A stretch of 64,000 bases of DNA from JAEUJM01 sp044221555 (GCA_044221555.1 JBGAOY010000003.1:310001-374000), one strand, 5' to 3'. Counted from the first letter of the stretch, positions 52,809 to 62,362 are shown. Notes: generated by a model from the letters alone, not told the origin. Numbers and translations: made by a program.

Positions 52809-53082
52809 CGGTTGCCCGGGCGGGCCGAAGGACGCTTTCGCCTCCCCATCTCAGCCGTTGGCATGTGCACCACTTTCCACCCGTGTCGTGAGCACCCGGG
52901 AGTCAACGGGTGCCTTCCTACCCATCCGACCGCAGAAAGGTGCGGTGGCCGCACTCCGAGTTGTCGGCGAATTGTTCACCTCGTGCGGTGGCCATCAGCG
53001 TGGCCATCGCATCCCGGACGCGAACGGTCCGCCGCACCGACGTGCGACGGACTCGTTCCCGGTGGAGGTGACGCCAGTCCTC

Positions 53083-53589
53083 CTAGAGGATGGAGGTGGT
53101 CACGGTTCCGGAGTAGTCGTCGGCGAGCGCCCCGGCGGGCATGGTCACGTTGAGGCTGGGGTTCCACGAAGCAGTGTTGTTCCCGGACAGTGAGGTCGGG
53201 GCGACAACCGACGCCTGCGTGTCGATCGCGGTGGCTGCGCCGTCGGCGACGGTGATGGTGCCCGTCTCGGTGACCGTGCCACCGGTGTAGGTCACGCCGG
53301 TCGACGACGAGCCGAGCGCCCCCGTGAAGGCGGTGGACGCGGCGGAGACGTCCCACTCGGCCGTGCCGCCGCGGTCATCGGTGACCGCCACCGCGCCGAG
53401 GTTGCCGCTGACCGAGGTCGAACCTGTGGCGGCGTCGGTCAGGGTCGCAGTGGCCTGGACGCTGAGGGTGAGGTTGCCACCGGTGAGGGTGAACGTCGTG
53501 TCGGTGTCGTCGGCGGATGCCGGCAGGGCCATCCCGGCCAGGACGGCGGTGGCGAGAGCGACGATGACAAGCGGCTTGCGTAGCTGCAT
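53083..53589 (-). CDS. Secreted WxL-like surface protein
   Basis: A 168-residue protein with a signal peptide (about 1-26, ends PASADD). The mature part is all-beta, rich in Thr, Ser and Gly, with FTLTGGNLTLSV near 33 and a C-terminal block that includes ASWNPSLNVTMPAGAL. This is the pattern of WxL-domain proteins, which attach non-covalently to peptidoglycan of Gram-positive cells; the exact WxL is modified here. The partner protein of the WxLIP type is encoded divergently at 53841. Between them lie 251 bases with promoters for both. Confidence 0.75.
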   Translation of the reverse strand: MQLRKPLVIVALATAVLAGMALPASADDTDTTFTLTGGNLTLSVQATATLTDAATGSTSVSGNLGAVAVTDDRGGTAEWDVSAASTAFTGALGSSSTGVTYTGGTVTETGTITVADGAATAIDTQASVVAPTSLSGNNTASWNPSLNVTMPAGALADDYSGTVTTSIL

Positions 53590-53840
53590 GTTGGTTCCTT
53601 TGGGTTGAAACGGACCGGAGTCGGCCCCTGTCGGGGATCACTTCGGGCGCATCTGCGCCGCGCCTGTAGGCCCGTTGTCAGACTCTTGTGTCGCCGTGGG
53701 CCATACGGCACAGGGGCACCGGGGCTCGTTGGCGCTTGCTGCGCACCGCCACGCCCAACGGCCTTCAGGAGCCCGTGCGGGCGTCGATGCAAGTACGGCG
53801 AGCCACCCCGGCACCGCTCGAACCGTGAAGGAAGCGTTCA

Positions 53841-54965
53841 ATGAGATCCCGCGTGCCGCTGCTGCTGCTACCCCTACTGCTGGTCGTCGCCGTCCTCACC
53901 CCGGTCGCGCTCGACGTGTCGCCGGCCTCGTCGCAGGCGTCCGACCGTGCCCGTCCGGCGGGCGCTCCGGGCATCGGGATCCGTCTCCTCGATGCTCCGG
54001 TCGCTACTCGTGACGACCCGCGCGCTCGGGTCTACATCGTCGACCATCTCGCACCGGGAGCGGTCATAGAGCGTCGGATCGAGGTGTCCAACACGACCCC
54101 GCAGCCTCAGCAGGTCGCGCTCTACGCGGCCGCCGCGACCATCGACGGCGGGTCGTTCGTCGGCGCCCCGGGGCATCGCGTCGACGACCTGTCGGGCTGG
54201 ACCACGGTCCATCCCGGTCAGTCGAGCATCCCCGCTGGTGGCCACCTGACGGCACGGGTGACGATCGCCGTGCCCGACGACGCCGCCCCCGGCGAGCAGT
54301 ACGGCGCGGTGTGGGCCGAGACACGCTCCGTGCCCTCCGCCACAGGCGGGGTCGTCCAAGTGAGTCGCGTCGGCATCCGCCTGTACGTCTCCATCGGGGA
54401 GGGTGGGCCCCCGGCGTCCGACTTCACCATCGAGACACTCGCCGCAGGACGCACCGCAGAAGGCAGGCCCACGGTGTCGGCGACGGTGCACAACACCGGA
54501 GGACGTGCGCTCGACCTCGACGGGACGCTCCGTCTCGGTGACGGCCCTGGTGGGCTGAGCGCCGGCCCGTTCGCCACGGACTCGTCCACCACGCTGGCGG
54601 TGGGCGACACGCAGTCGGTGACCTGGGAGCTCGACCAGAGCCTGCCGGCTGGACCGTGGAACGCTCGGCTGGACCTGATCAGCGGGTTGGTCGAGCGACG
54701 CGCCCATGCGGTCATCACGTTCCCTGCCGCGGGCATCTCCCCGCCGGTCGCGGTCGCCCACGCCCCGGCGCGTCCATGGGCCCCGTACATCGCAGCCGTC
54801 TGCGGCCTCCTCCTCCTGCTGCTGCTGGCGTTCGGCTGGTGGTGGCGTCGCCGGGGCCGGCGCGGCGGCGGGGCTCGGCCTGATCGGCTCGGGGTGCCAG
54901 TCGCCGTCGGATCGCTCGACGCCACGACGGCGCAGTCCGGGGTGGGGTCTCCGGTCCGACCCTGA
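53841..54965 (+). CDS. WxL-interacting-type (DUF916-like) membrane protein
   Basis: A 374-residue protein. Signal peptide at about 1-34. The outside part (about 45-310) is two immunoglobulin-like domains with the DUF916 features: GIGIRLLDAPV, VSNTTPQPQQVALYAA near 90, and HNTGGRALDL. A membrane helix (about 316-334, LLLLLLAFGWWW) is followed by a basic cytoplasmic tail. Such proteins work with WxL-domain proteins at the surface. Here the WxL-like partner is divergent rather than downstream. ATG at 53841 with GAAGG upstream. Confidence 0.78.
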   Translation: MRSRVPLLLLPLLLVVAVLTPVALDVSPASSQASDRARPAGAPGIGIRLLDAPVATRDDPRARVYIVDHLAPGAVIERRIEVSNTTPQPQQVALYAAAATIDGGSFVGAPGHRVDDLSGWTTVHPGQSSIPAGGHLTARVTIAVPDDAAPGEQYGAVWAETRSVPSATGGVVQVSRVGIRLYVSIGEGGPPASDFTIETLAAGRTAEGRPTVSATVHNTGGRALDLDGTLRLGDGPGGLSAGPFATDSSTTLAVGDTQSVTWELDQSLPAGPWNARLDLISGLVERRAHAVITFPAAGISPPVAVAHAPARPWAPYIAAVCGLLLLLLLAFGWWWRRRGRRGGGARPDRLGVPVAVGSLDATTAQSGVGSPVRP

Positions 54966-55073
54966 CCGGTTCCCGGTGCGGGCAACCGGCGCGCGGCACG
55001 ACCACGGCGCCCACCACGTTCACAACCTCTGGACAACGGCGGTCACGCACGGGTCGGACGACTCCGATGGAAC

Positions 55074-57557
55074 GTGGTGACCACGCTTCCGCCGCTCGAC
55101 AAGGAACAGATCAAGACGGGCGCACTCCAAGAGGCCATCTTCAACAGTGCGTACTTCTCGAGCATCGCCACCGACGAGCGCGGCGTCATCCAGATCTTCA
55201 ACGTGGGTGCGGAACGGATGCTGGGCTACTCCGCGGTCGACGTGGTCAACCGCATCACGCCGGCGGACATCTCTGACCCCCAGGAGTTGCTCACCCGGGC
55301 GGCCGCGCTCAGCGACGAGCTCGACACGCCCATCAACCCGGGCTTCGAAGCGCTCGTCTTCAAGGCCTCCCGAGGCATCGAGGACATCTACGAGCTGACC
55401 TACGTCCGCAAGGACGGCAGTCGCTTCCCGGCCATGGTGTCGGTCACCGCGCTTCGCGACGTGGCGGACCGGATCATCGGCTACCTGCTCATCGGCACGG
55501 ACAACACCGCCCGCCAAGAGGTCGAAGCCGCCCAGGCCCTCCTGGATCAGCAGCTCCGTGACCAGCAGTTCTACACACGGTCGCTGATCGAGTCGAACAT
55601 CGACGCGCTCATGACCACCGACCCTGACGGGACGATCTCGGACGTCAACCGCCAGATGATGAACCTCACGGGCAGGACCCGCGAGGAGCTCATCGGCGCA
55701 CCCTGCCGGAACTTCTTCACCGATGCAGAACGCGCGGATGCGGCGATCAGCCGGGTCCTGAGCGAGCACAAGGTGTCCGACTACGAGCTGACCGTTCGGG
55801 CCCGGGACGGCCTCGAGACGGTGGTCTCGTACAACGCCGCCACGATCCACGATCGCGACAACAAGCTCCAGGGGGTGTTCGCCGCCGCCCGCGACGTGAC
55901 GGACCGTCGGCGCTGGGAGCGCACGCTCCAGGAGAAGAACATCGAGTTGGAGCACGCCAGTCGGATGAAGTCCGAGTTCCTGGCCACCATGTCCCACGAG
56001 TTGCGCACGCCGCTGAACGCGGTCATCGGCTTCTCAGAGGCACTGAAGGACGGCCTCATGGGCCCGATGTCGGAGAGCCAGCAGGACTACATCGGCGACA
56101 TCTTCACCAGCGGGCAGCACCTGCTGTCGCTCATCAACGACATCCTCGACCTGTCGAAGGTCGAGGCCGGGATGATGGCGCTCGAACTGGAGACCGTGGA
56201 CATCGAGTCGCTGCTCTCGAACGCACTGTCGATCGTCCGCGAGAAGGCGGCCGCCCAGCGCATCGACCTGGAGCTCGCCGTGGTTGGCGACCTGGGTGTC
56301 TCGCAGCTGGACCAGCGCAAGACCAAGCAGATCATCTACAACCTCCTCTCGAATGCCGTGAAGTTCAGCGAGCACGGTGGCCGGGTGACGGTGAGCGCGC
56401 GGCGGGTGCCCCGCAACCGGGTCGGGAGCCTCGACGGGCCATGGCCGGTGCACGGGTTCGCCCTCCCTGACAACGAGTTCACGGAGTTCCTCGAGATCTG
56501 CGTGATCGATGCCGGCATCGGCATCTCCCAGGAGGACATGACGAAGCTCTTCCAGGCGTTCAGCCAGATCGACAGCAGCCTGGCCCGCCTGTTCGAGGGC
56601 ACCGGCCTGGGGCTCGCCATGGTCAAGCAGATGTCCGAGTTGCAGGGCGGGACGGTGGCCGTCGGCAGCGAGGAGGGCGAAGGAGCGTGCTTCGCGGCGT
56701 GGCTGCCGCTCCGGGAGCGTGCTCCGGAGCCCTTCGTGGAGCTCCACAGCATCGACCCGCCCGCCGCCGTGGCGCCCGAGCCTCGGGTGCGGGCCGCCCT
56801 GGTCGTGGAGGACGACGATCGTGCCGCGGACCTGGTTCGCCTGCTGTTGGAGGCCGAGGGCTTCACGGTCCTGCGGGCCGCAACTGCGGAGATCGCGCTG
56901 GTCATGGCGCCCCAGCAGCCGCTGGAGCTCATCACGATCGACATCCAGTTGCCCGGCATGGACGGTTGGGGCTTCCTCGCCCACATCCGTGAGAACGGTG
57001 GCCTGGCCCACATCCCTGTCGTGATCATCTCGGGGACCACCGAGAGCAACCTGGCGCTCACCGGCGGCGCCGCGGCCATCCTGCAGAAGCCCATCAGCCG
57101 CAGCGAGCTCAAGGTCTCGTTGGCCAATCTGGGCCTGCACGAGTCGCAGGCGCAGACGCGCACGGTGCTGGTCGTCGACGACGACCCCAGAGCGGTCGAG
57201 CTCATCGCCGCGTTCCTGCCCACGCCGGCGTACGCGATCGTCCGGGCCTTCGGCGGCGGAGAGGCCATCGTGCTCGCGCAGCGCCTGCGACCCGACCTGA
57301 TCCTGCTCGACCTGATGATGCCCGGCGTGAACGGCTTCGAGGTCGTCGAGGCGCTCCAACGCAATCCGGAGACCGCGGGCATCCCCATCCTGGTCGTCAC
57401 GGCCAAGCAGATCACGGCCGACGACCGGGCGTTGCTCAACGGCGCCCGCAGCGACTCCGTGCACATCATCGAGAAGGCGGGGTTCAACCGGCATGGCTTC
57501 CTGGCTGAGGTTCGGCGGGCGCTGCCACGCGCCGAAGACGACGCGGAGAGGCCATGA
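55074..57557 (+). CDS. Hybrid histidine kinase PAS-PAS-HisKA-HATPase-REC-REC
   Basis: An 827-residue cytoplasmic sensor kinase. PAS domains lie at about 20-140 and 165-290, both with typical FNVGAERMLGY and VNRQMMNLTGR cores. The H-box SHELRTPLNA holds the phospho-His near 310. N, G1 and G2 boxes of the ATPase are LLSNAVKFS, DAGIGI and GTGLGLAM. Two receivers follow (about 587-700 with IDIQLPGMDG; 705-820 with LLDLMMPGVNG). No membrane segment. GTG start at 55074 or 55077. Phosphate can pass internally and to the overlapping single receiver and REC-GGDEF-EAL-REC proteins. Confidence 0.9.
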   Translation: MVTTLPPLDKEQIKTGALQEAIFNSAYFSSIATDERGVIQIFNVGAERMLGYSAVDVVNRITPADISDPQELLTRAAALSDELDTPINPGFEALVFKASRGIEDIYELTYVRKDGSRFPAMVSVTALRDVADRIIGYLLIGTDNTARQEVEAAQALLDQQLRDQQFYTRSLIESNIDALMTTDPDGTISDVNRQMMNLTGRTREELIGAPCRNFFTDAERADAAISRVLSEHKVSDYELTVRARDGLETVVSYNAATIHDRDNKLQGVFAAARDVTDRRRWERTLQEKNIELEHASRMKSEFLATMSHELRTPLNAVIGFSEALKDGLMGPMSESQQDYIGDIFTSGQHLLSLINDILDLSKVEAGMMALELETVDIESLLSNALSIVREKAAAQRIDLELAVVGDLGVSQLDQRKTKQIIYNLLSNAVKFSEHGGRVTVSARRVPRNRVGSLDGPWPVHGFALPDNEFTEFLEICVIDAGIGISQEDMTKLFQAFSQIDSSLARLFEGTGLGLAMVKQMSELQGGTVAVGSEEGEGACFAAWLPLRERAPEPFVELHSIDPPAAVAPEPRVRAALVVEDDDRAADLVRLLLEAEGFTVLRAATAEIALVMAPQQPLELITIDIQLPGMDGWGFLAHIRENGGLAHIPVVIISGTTESNLALTGGAAAILQKPISRSELKVSLANLGLHESQAQTRTVLVVDDDPRAVELIAAFLPTPAYAIVRAFGGGEAIVLAQRLRPDLILLDLMMPGVNGFEVVEALQRNPETAGIPILVVTAKQITADDRALLNGARSDSVHIIEKAGFNRHGFLAEVRRALPRAEDDAERP

Positions 57558-57961
57558 CCACCGTCCTGATCGTCGAGGACAACCCGGCGAACATGAAGTT
57601 GACCTCGCTGCTGGTCCGCAACGTCGGCCACGACATCCTGTGCGCGGTCGATGCCGAGAACGGCCTGACCATCGCGAGGCGAGACCATCCGGACCTGATC
57701 CTCATGGACGTGCAGCTCCCGGGGATGGACGGTCTGACCGCGACGGCCTGCCTGAAAGAGGACCCCGCAACGGCGGCGATCCCCGTGATCGCCCTCAGCG
57801 CCCTGGCGATGAAGGCGGACGAGGAGCGGAGCCAGGTTGCCGGGTGCGATGCCTACATCGTGAAGCCGCTGCGCTATGCCGATCTCTACGCCGCCATCGA
57901 CCGGCTGCTGCCGGCGGGGCCGACCGCGCACCGGCCCGCAGGGTCTCAGGGCGTGCAGTGA
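57554..57961 (+). CDS. Stand-alone response-regulator receiver (DivK-like)
   Basis: A 135-residue protein that is a receiver domain only: IVEDN (acidic pair at 8-9), phospho-accepting Asp52 in LMDVQLPGMDG, Ser/Ala switch in ALSALA near 83, and the KP pair near 104. It resembles DivK-like carriers that pass phosphate from a hybrid kinase. ATGA overlap with the kinase and GTGA overlap with the next gene show one operon. The last ~15 residues are a disordered tail. Confidence 0.93.
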   Translation: MTTVLIVEDNPANMKLTSLLVRNVGHDILCAVDAENGLTIARRDHPDLILMDVQLPGMDGLTATACLKEDPATAAIPVIALSALAMKADEERSQVAGCDAYIVKPLRYADLYAAIDRLLPAGPTAHRPAGSQGVQ

Positions 57962-60165
57962 CCGAGGTGAGGGGCACCATCCTGATCGTCGACGACGAGG
58001 CCCGGAACCGACGTCTGCTCGAGGCGCTGCTGCGGCCCGAGGGCTACACCACACGCACCGCAGCAAGCGGCGCGGCGGCCGTCGAGTCGGTCGCCGAGGC
58101 CGCGCCCGACCTCATCCTGCTGGACGTCATGCTCCCGGGAATGAGCGGGCACGAGGTGGCGATGCGGCTCAAGGCGGATCCCACGACCAGGTCCATCCCC
58201 ATCATCATGGTGACGGCGCAGACCGACCGAGCCGCCCGGTTGGCGGCGCTGGATGCGGGTGCCGAGGAGTTCCTCACGAAGCCCGTCGACCGAGCCGAGC
58301 TCTGGTTGCGGGTACGCAACCTCCTGCGCCTCAAGTCACTCGGTGACCTCCTGGCGAGCCACCAGAGCCGTCTCGAGGCCGAAGTCGTGGCCCGAACGTC
58401 CGACCTCCAGTATCTGGCGCATTACGACGCGCTCACCGGACTGCCGAACAGGACGCTCTTCTACGAGCGGCTGGCATCGACGCTGCAACAGAGCGCGACG
58501 GGGGGCTGGACGGTGGCCATCTTGTTCATCGACCTGGACCACTTCAAGAACGTGAACGACACCTTGGGTCACGGTGTCGGCGACGAACTGCTTGTGCAGG
58601 CGAGCCGCCGGCTCAGCGGCTGCACCAGGGCCCGTGACACGGTGGGCCGCCTCGGTGGCGACGAGTTCGCGCTGATCGTGGTGATGAGCGACCCTCAGGG
58701 CGCGGCCGTCGTCGCCACCAAGATCCAGGAGGCCCTCCGCGAGCCCTTCATCGTGCAGGGGCACGAGCTGACCGTGACCGCGAGCATCGGCATCACGGCA
58801 CATCCCGACGACGCCAACGACCCCGAGACACTCATCAAGTACGCCGACACGGCCATGTACGAGGCCAAGCAGTCCGGACGGGACGCCTTCCGGTTCTTCA
58901 CGCCCGAGATGAATGCCGAGGCACTGAAGCGCCTGGAGCTCGAGACCGCGCTGCGACGCGCGGTCAAGGACGCGCAATTCGTGCTCCACTACCAGCCCAA
59001 GGTGCTCGTGGACTCGGGGACGGTGTGCGGCCTGGAGGCACTGCTGCGGTGGGATCGCCCTGGCGCGGGCCTCGTTCCGCCCAATGAGTTCATCCCGGCG
59101 CTCGAGGAGTGCGGCCTGATCGTCGATGTCGGACGATGGGTCATCTCGGAAGTCTGCGCGCAGGTCGCCCGTTGGCGGGACTCGCCGATCGGGCCGCTGC
59201 AGGTGTCCGTGAACGTGTCCAGCCGGCAGTTCGTGGACGGGGACCTGGACCAGGACGTGTTCGAGGCGCTTCAGGCCGCAGCCATCGCGCCGCACCTCCT
59301 CGAGCTCGAGCTGACCGAGAGCTCGCTGATGGCCAACACCGACCGCACCATCGCCACCCTCGAATCCCTGAAGGCGCGGGGCGTCCAGATCTCAATCGAC
59401 GACTTCGGAACGGGCTATTCGAGCCTCGCCTATCTGCGCCGGTTCCCCATCGACAAGTTGAAGATCGACGCCGGGTTCATCCGTGACATCACCACGGATC
59501 CCAATGACGCCGCAATCGCCGTGGCGATCATCCGCATGGCGCACAGCCTGGGCCTCGACGTCATCGCCGAAGGCGTCGAGACCGCGGGGCAACTGCAGTA
59601 TCTCCGTCGGCACCGTTGTGACCAGATGCAGGGCTTCCTGTTCAGCCGGCCGTTGCCCGTCCCGACCCTCGAGCAGCTGCTGCACTCCAGCCGTCGCGAG
59701 CCGATGAGCGTCCACTCCCGGCCGCACTCGACGCTGCTGCTCGTCGACGCCGATCCGGCGACGCTCGACGAGTTGGTCGTGCAGTTGGAAGGAGAGGGCT
59801 TCGCGGTGCTCACGGCCCGCTCGGCGGCGGAGGCCTTCGATCTGGTGGCGCTCGAGGAGCCCCAGGTCATCTTGTGTGACCAGGGCCTGCCGGACATGAG
59901 CGGCACCGACTTCCTGCACCGGGTGAAGGAGCTGCACCCCCGTGCAGTTCGTCTCATGCTCTCCGGATGCACCGACGAGGCCACGCTCGCCGGTGCGATC
60001 AACCGGGCAGAGGTCTACCGCTACTACGCCAAGCCCTGCCCGGCGGACGAGTTGCGGCGCGGCGTTCGCGACGCGTTCCGGCGCTACTGGCACAGCAACG
60101 ACGTCGGTGGCGTGCCGTCCGGAGTCGTCGGTGAGACGCTGCGGCTGGTGGAAACCCCCGCCTGA
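57958..60165 (+). CDS. REC-GGDEF-EAL-REC cyclic-di-GMP signalling protein
   Basis: A 735-residue protein. The N-terminal receiver (about 5-125) has VDDEAR and Asp56 in LLDVMLPGMSG. GGDEF (about 160-320) has LGGDEF near 233 and the KNVNDT substrate contact. EAL (about 330-575) keeps EALLRW, ELTESS, DDFGTG and EGVET. A second receiver (about 590-705) has CDQGLPDMSG. Both catalytic domains look active, so the direction may depend on phosphorylation. The start is the GTG at 57958, overlapping the previous stop. With the kinase and stand-alone receiver it forms a c-di-GMP phosphorelay. Confidence 0.92.
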   Translation: MTEVRGTILIVDDEARNRRLLEALLRPEGYTTRTAASGAAAVESVAEAAPDLILLDVMLPGMSGHEVAMRLKADPTTRSIPIIMVTAQTDRAARLAALDAGAEEFLTKPVDRAELWLRVRNLLRLKSLGDLLASHQSRLEAEVVARTSDLQYLAHYDALTGLPNRTLFYERLASTLQQSATGGWTVAILFIDLDHFKNVNDTLGHGVGDELLVQASRRLSGCTRARDTVGRLGGDEFALIVVMSDPQGAAVVATKIQEALREPFIVQGHELTVTASIGITAHPDDANDPETLIKYADTAMYEAKQSGRDAFRFFTPEMNAEALKRLELETALRRAVKDAQFVLHYQPKVLVDSGTVCGLEALLRWDRPGAGLVPPNEFIPALEECGLIVDVGRWVISEVCAQVARWRDSPIGPLQVSVNVSSRQFVDGDLDQDVFEALQAAAIAPHLLELELTESSLMANTDRTIATLESLKARGVQISIDDFGTGYSSLAYLRRFPIDKLKIDAGFIRDITTDPNDAAIAVAIIRMAHSLGLDVIAEGVETAGQLQYLRRHRCDQMQGFLFSRPLPVPTLEQLLHSSRREPMSVHSRPHSTLLLVDADPATLDELVVQLEGEGFAVLTARSAAEAFDLVALEEPQVILCDQGLPDMSGTDFLHRVKELHPRAVRLMLSGCTDEATLAGAINRAEVYRYYAKPCPADELRRGVRDAFRRYWHSNDVGGVPSGVVGETLRLVETPA

Positions 60166-60172
60166 CCGAGGC

Positions 60173-60213
60173 GCACGGCGGTACCGGGCCCGGCGGCGCG
60201 GGCGCCTCCGTGC
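60173..60213. terminator. Weak hairpin after the c-di-GMP operon
   Basis: Arms GCACGGCGG (60173-60181) and CCTCCGTGC (60205-60213) pair with one mismatch, and a CCGGGCCCGG palindrome lies in the loop. Just after the stop at 60165. No T-tract. Confidence 0.4.
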
Positions 60214-60264
60214 TCGCCTGAGACAGACGGGCCGCGCGCGTCGGGCCTACGGGCGTCTCCTCGG

Positions 60265-60279
60265 TATACTCTGGGTATA
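60265..60279. promoter_or_regulatory. TATAC-N5-GTATA palindrome at the start of the toxin-antitoxin pair
   Basis: Perfect 5-bp arms around a 5-base centre, immediately upstream of and touching the ATG at 60279. It probably contains the -10 element of a leaderless transcript and the antitoxin's operator. Confidence 0.65.
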
Positions 60280-60512
60280 TGGCCTCGACGACCGTGAAGG
60301 TGAGCACCGAGACCCGAGACCGCATCCGAGCGCTCGGTGGCGACACGTACGAGGACACGATCGTCGAGGCGCTCAACGCGCTCGAAGCTGATCGGTTCTG
60401 GGAGCAGGCGGACGCGGCCGCCGCGCACCGGAGCGCGTTGACCGACGAGGCGCGTGCCGATCTGGCCGCTCGGGAGGCGGAGATCGATGCCGCGTTCGAC
60501 GGTCTGGAATGA
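60279..60512 (+). CDS. Antitoxin of a MazEF/PemK-like pair
   Basis: A 77-residue protein. The first ~30 residues (STTVKVSTETRDRIRALG) are a ribbon-helix-helix-type DNA-binding segment, and the acidic helical rest would mask the toxin. It overlaps the toxin gene (ATGA). A palindrome lies at its start codon, consistent with autoregulation. Confidence 0.8.
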   Translation: MASTTVKVSTETRDRIRALGGDTYEDTIVEALNALEADRFWEQADAAAAHRSALTDEARADLAAREAEIDAAFDGLE

Positions 60513-60802
60513 CCGATGCGGGTGACGTACACCTCGCGGACCTGAACCAGGAGCGCCGACGCCATGTGCTGGTCGTGTCGAACCGTCGGTTCAATCGGAC
60601 GTCGGATCGAGTCCTGGTCGCACCCGAGATCACCAGCGCGCCGGACGGCGTCGAGTTCCCCTGGCGAGTCGAGGTCGACGGCACGATCTTCGCCGTGGAC
60701 CTGATGCGCAGCCTCCCGGCCGAGCGCCTGCTCGAACGGACCGACCGGGCGACTGCCGACGCCATGCGCCAGGTGCGTCGAGCGCTCCTTCAGATCACCT
60801 GA
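60509..60802 (+). CDS. MazF/PemK-like endoribonuclease toxin
   Basis: A 97-residue protein of the MazF/PemK fold: GDVHLADLN at the start, then RHVLVVSNRRFN, VAPEITSAP and FAVDLMRSLP. Family enzymes cut mRNA. The loop that normally separates the GDV and (R)PVLVVS strands is short here (only LADLNQERRR), so the active-site loop may be altered. ATGA overlap with the antitoxin. Confidence 0.78.
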   Translation: MTDAGDVHLADLNQERRRHVLVVSNRRFNRTSDRVLVAPEITSAPDGVEFPWRVEVDGTIFAVDLMRSLPAERLLERTDRATADAMRQVRRALLQIT

Positions 60803-61104
60803 CCGGTCGTCCTCGACGGTGTTGTCGGGGGCGGAGAGGACCACGAACAGGGCGTCGAGCTCGCCGCCGTCGTATCCGTCCCGGGCGCGCTGGCCGGCGG
60901 CGTGCACGTTGCCGCACGCGGGCACGCCGTTCCGCTCCTCGGTCGGCTGTCCCCTCATCCTGTTGGTCTCGGGTCGGGACCTACCCGCGGTGATCGAGGA
61001 GACAGACGACGGCGGCTCGTTGGTGACGCGGCCGTGACGGCACGCGGGGCAGGTTCCCGGCACGAGAACGACAGGAGAGGGAGAGCGCCGCCTCGCCGCG
61101 GTCG
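60803..61104. other. 302-base stretch between toxin and desaturase
   Basis: Convergent 3' ends meet here. A minus-strand frame of about 60 residues (NGVPACGNVHAAGQRARDGY) has coding-like composition but no ribosome-binding site or domain. No clear terminator. Confidence 0.35.
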
Positions 61105-62205
61105 TCAGCGGGCGCCGTGGAGCACAACCGGGCACCGGCCGAGCTCGCGGAGCCAGCGGGCGTGGGCCCGCACCGCCGCGCCGAGTGTCTCGTGGACGTG
61201 GTACGGCAGGCCGCGCTCGGCGCACAGCGCCCGCACCCGCGGGCCCATCTGGGCGTAGAGGGTGTGGGGGACGCGGGGGAGCAGGTGGTGCTCCACCTGG
61301 TGGTCGAGGCCGCCCATGATCCAGCGCGCCGGGGCACCGAGGATCCGCCCCCGGACCTCGATGTCGGCGGTCGTGCGCAGCTGGCGCACCTCGAACGAGT
61401 CGAGCGCGGTGTCACCGTCGAGCGTCGGGAATTCCACCGTGCCGGTGCAGTGCGCCAGCTGGAACACCATGGCCAGGGTGAACCCGACCAGCCACGATGC
61501 GACCAGGTAGAACCCGAGCACACCCCACCACGGGAAGAACAGCAGAGGGATGGCGACGGCCCACGTGAGGTGGATCGCCTTGCCGACGTACATCAGGGCC
61601 ACGTCCCGGCCCTTCGGCCGGGTGGGGAAGCGGTTGTCGCCATAGCCGCCATGGGAGAACGCGTACACGTCCGACACGACGAGCCACTTCACCGTCAGGA
61701 AGCCGTAGAGCCCCCACAGGTACACGTGCTGGAAGCGGTGCCAGGGCCGCCACGGCTGGTCCGGTGCCAGCCGCGCGAACGGCGATTGGTCGATGTCGGT
61801 GTCCAGGCCGGCGACGTTGGTGTGGGCGTGGTGCAGGTTGTTGTGCTTGAAGCGCCACGCCGCCGAGCTCGCGCCGACGATGTCGGAGCTGTACCCCGCC
61901 AGCCGGTTGAGGCGACGGGACCGGCTGAGGGCGCCGTGGTTGGCGTCGTGCATGACGCCGGTGCCGATGGCGACGATGGCGACCACCAGGGCAAGCGCGA
62001 GGCCGACCCGGGCCAGGAAGGCGACGGGGCTGAAGACGAGCCCGCTGTAGCTCGCCACCGCCAGGGCGGCGATGCCGAGGGCCTTGGCCTGCAGCCGTCG
62101 CCGGCCTCGGGCCATCTGCTCGTCGCTCGGACGGACCGCGGTCGACAGCGAGGCGGGCGCCGCGTCCGGGGAGGAACGGCGGGCGAGGAGGGTGGAGGTG
62201 GCCAT
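61105..62205 (-). CDS. Membrane fatty acid desaturase
   Basis: A 366-residue acyl-lipid desaturase. Start at the ATG 62205. The three His boxes of di-iron membrane desaturases are present: HDANH (86-90), HNNLHH (121-126) and HQVEHH near 310. The last form, with Gln two residues before the Glu, is typical of front-end or linoleoyl-type desaturases. Four membrane helices are seen (about 48-66, 66-84, 200-222, 225-245). It introduces double bonds into membrane-lipid acyl chains using electrons from ferredoxin-like donors. The transcript has a long leader with a hairpin and an inverted repeat upstream. Confidence 0.9.
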   Translation of the reverse strand: MATSTLLARRSSPDAAPASLSTAVRPSDEQMARGRRRLQAKALGIAALAVASYSGLVFSPVAFLARVGLALALVVAIVAIGTGVMHDANHGALSRSRRLNRLAGYSSDIVGASSAAWRFKHNNLHHAHTNVAGLDTDIDQSPFARLAPDQPWRPWHRFQHVYLWGLYGFLTVKWLVVSDVYAFSHGGYGDNRFPTRPKGRDVALMYVGKAIHLTWAVAIPLLFFPWWGVLGFYLVASWLVGFTLAMVFQLAHCTGTVEFPTLDGDTALDSFEVRQLRTTADIEVRGRILGAPARWIMGGLDHQVEHHLLPRVPHTLYAQMGPRVRALCAERGLPYHVHETLGAAVRAHARWLRELGRCPVVLHGAR

Positions 62206-62362
62206 GGCGCTGCTTTCGCGGGTCGAGTCGAAAGCGCTGCCAGGGGCTGGAGCACCGCATCCGCACCGGGGGATCCGGTCGAGACGTGGGGGGTCTGTCG
62301 GTTCCAGGCTACCGGGACGGAGGGCTGCCGCGCCGGTAGCGGAGGCGACCGTCATGTCGCGT

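Noticed and set aside
53590..53840. Possible cyclic-di-GMP riboswitch between the WxL-like genes
   Set aside because: Only loose matches (CACAGGGGCACC, GATGCAAG...GCCACC); the conserved pairing and GCAAA core could not be aligned.
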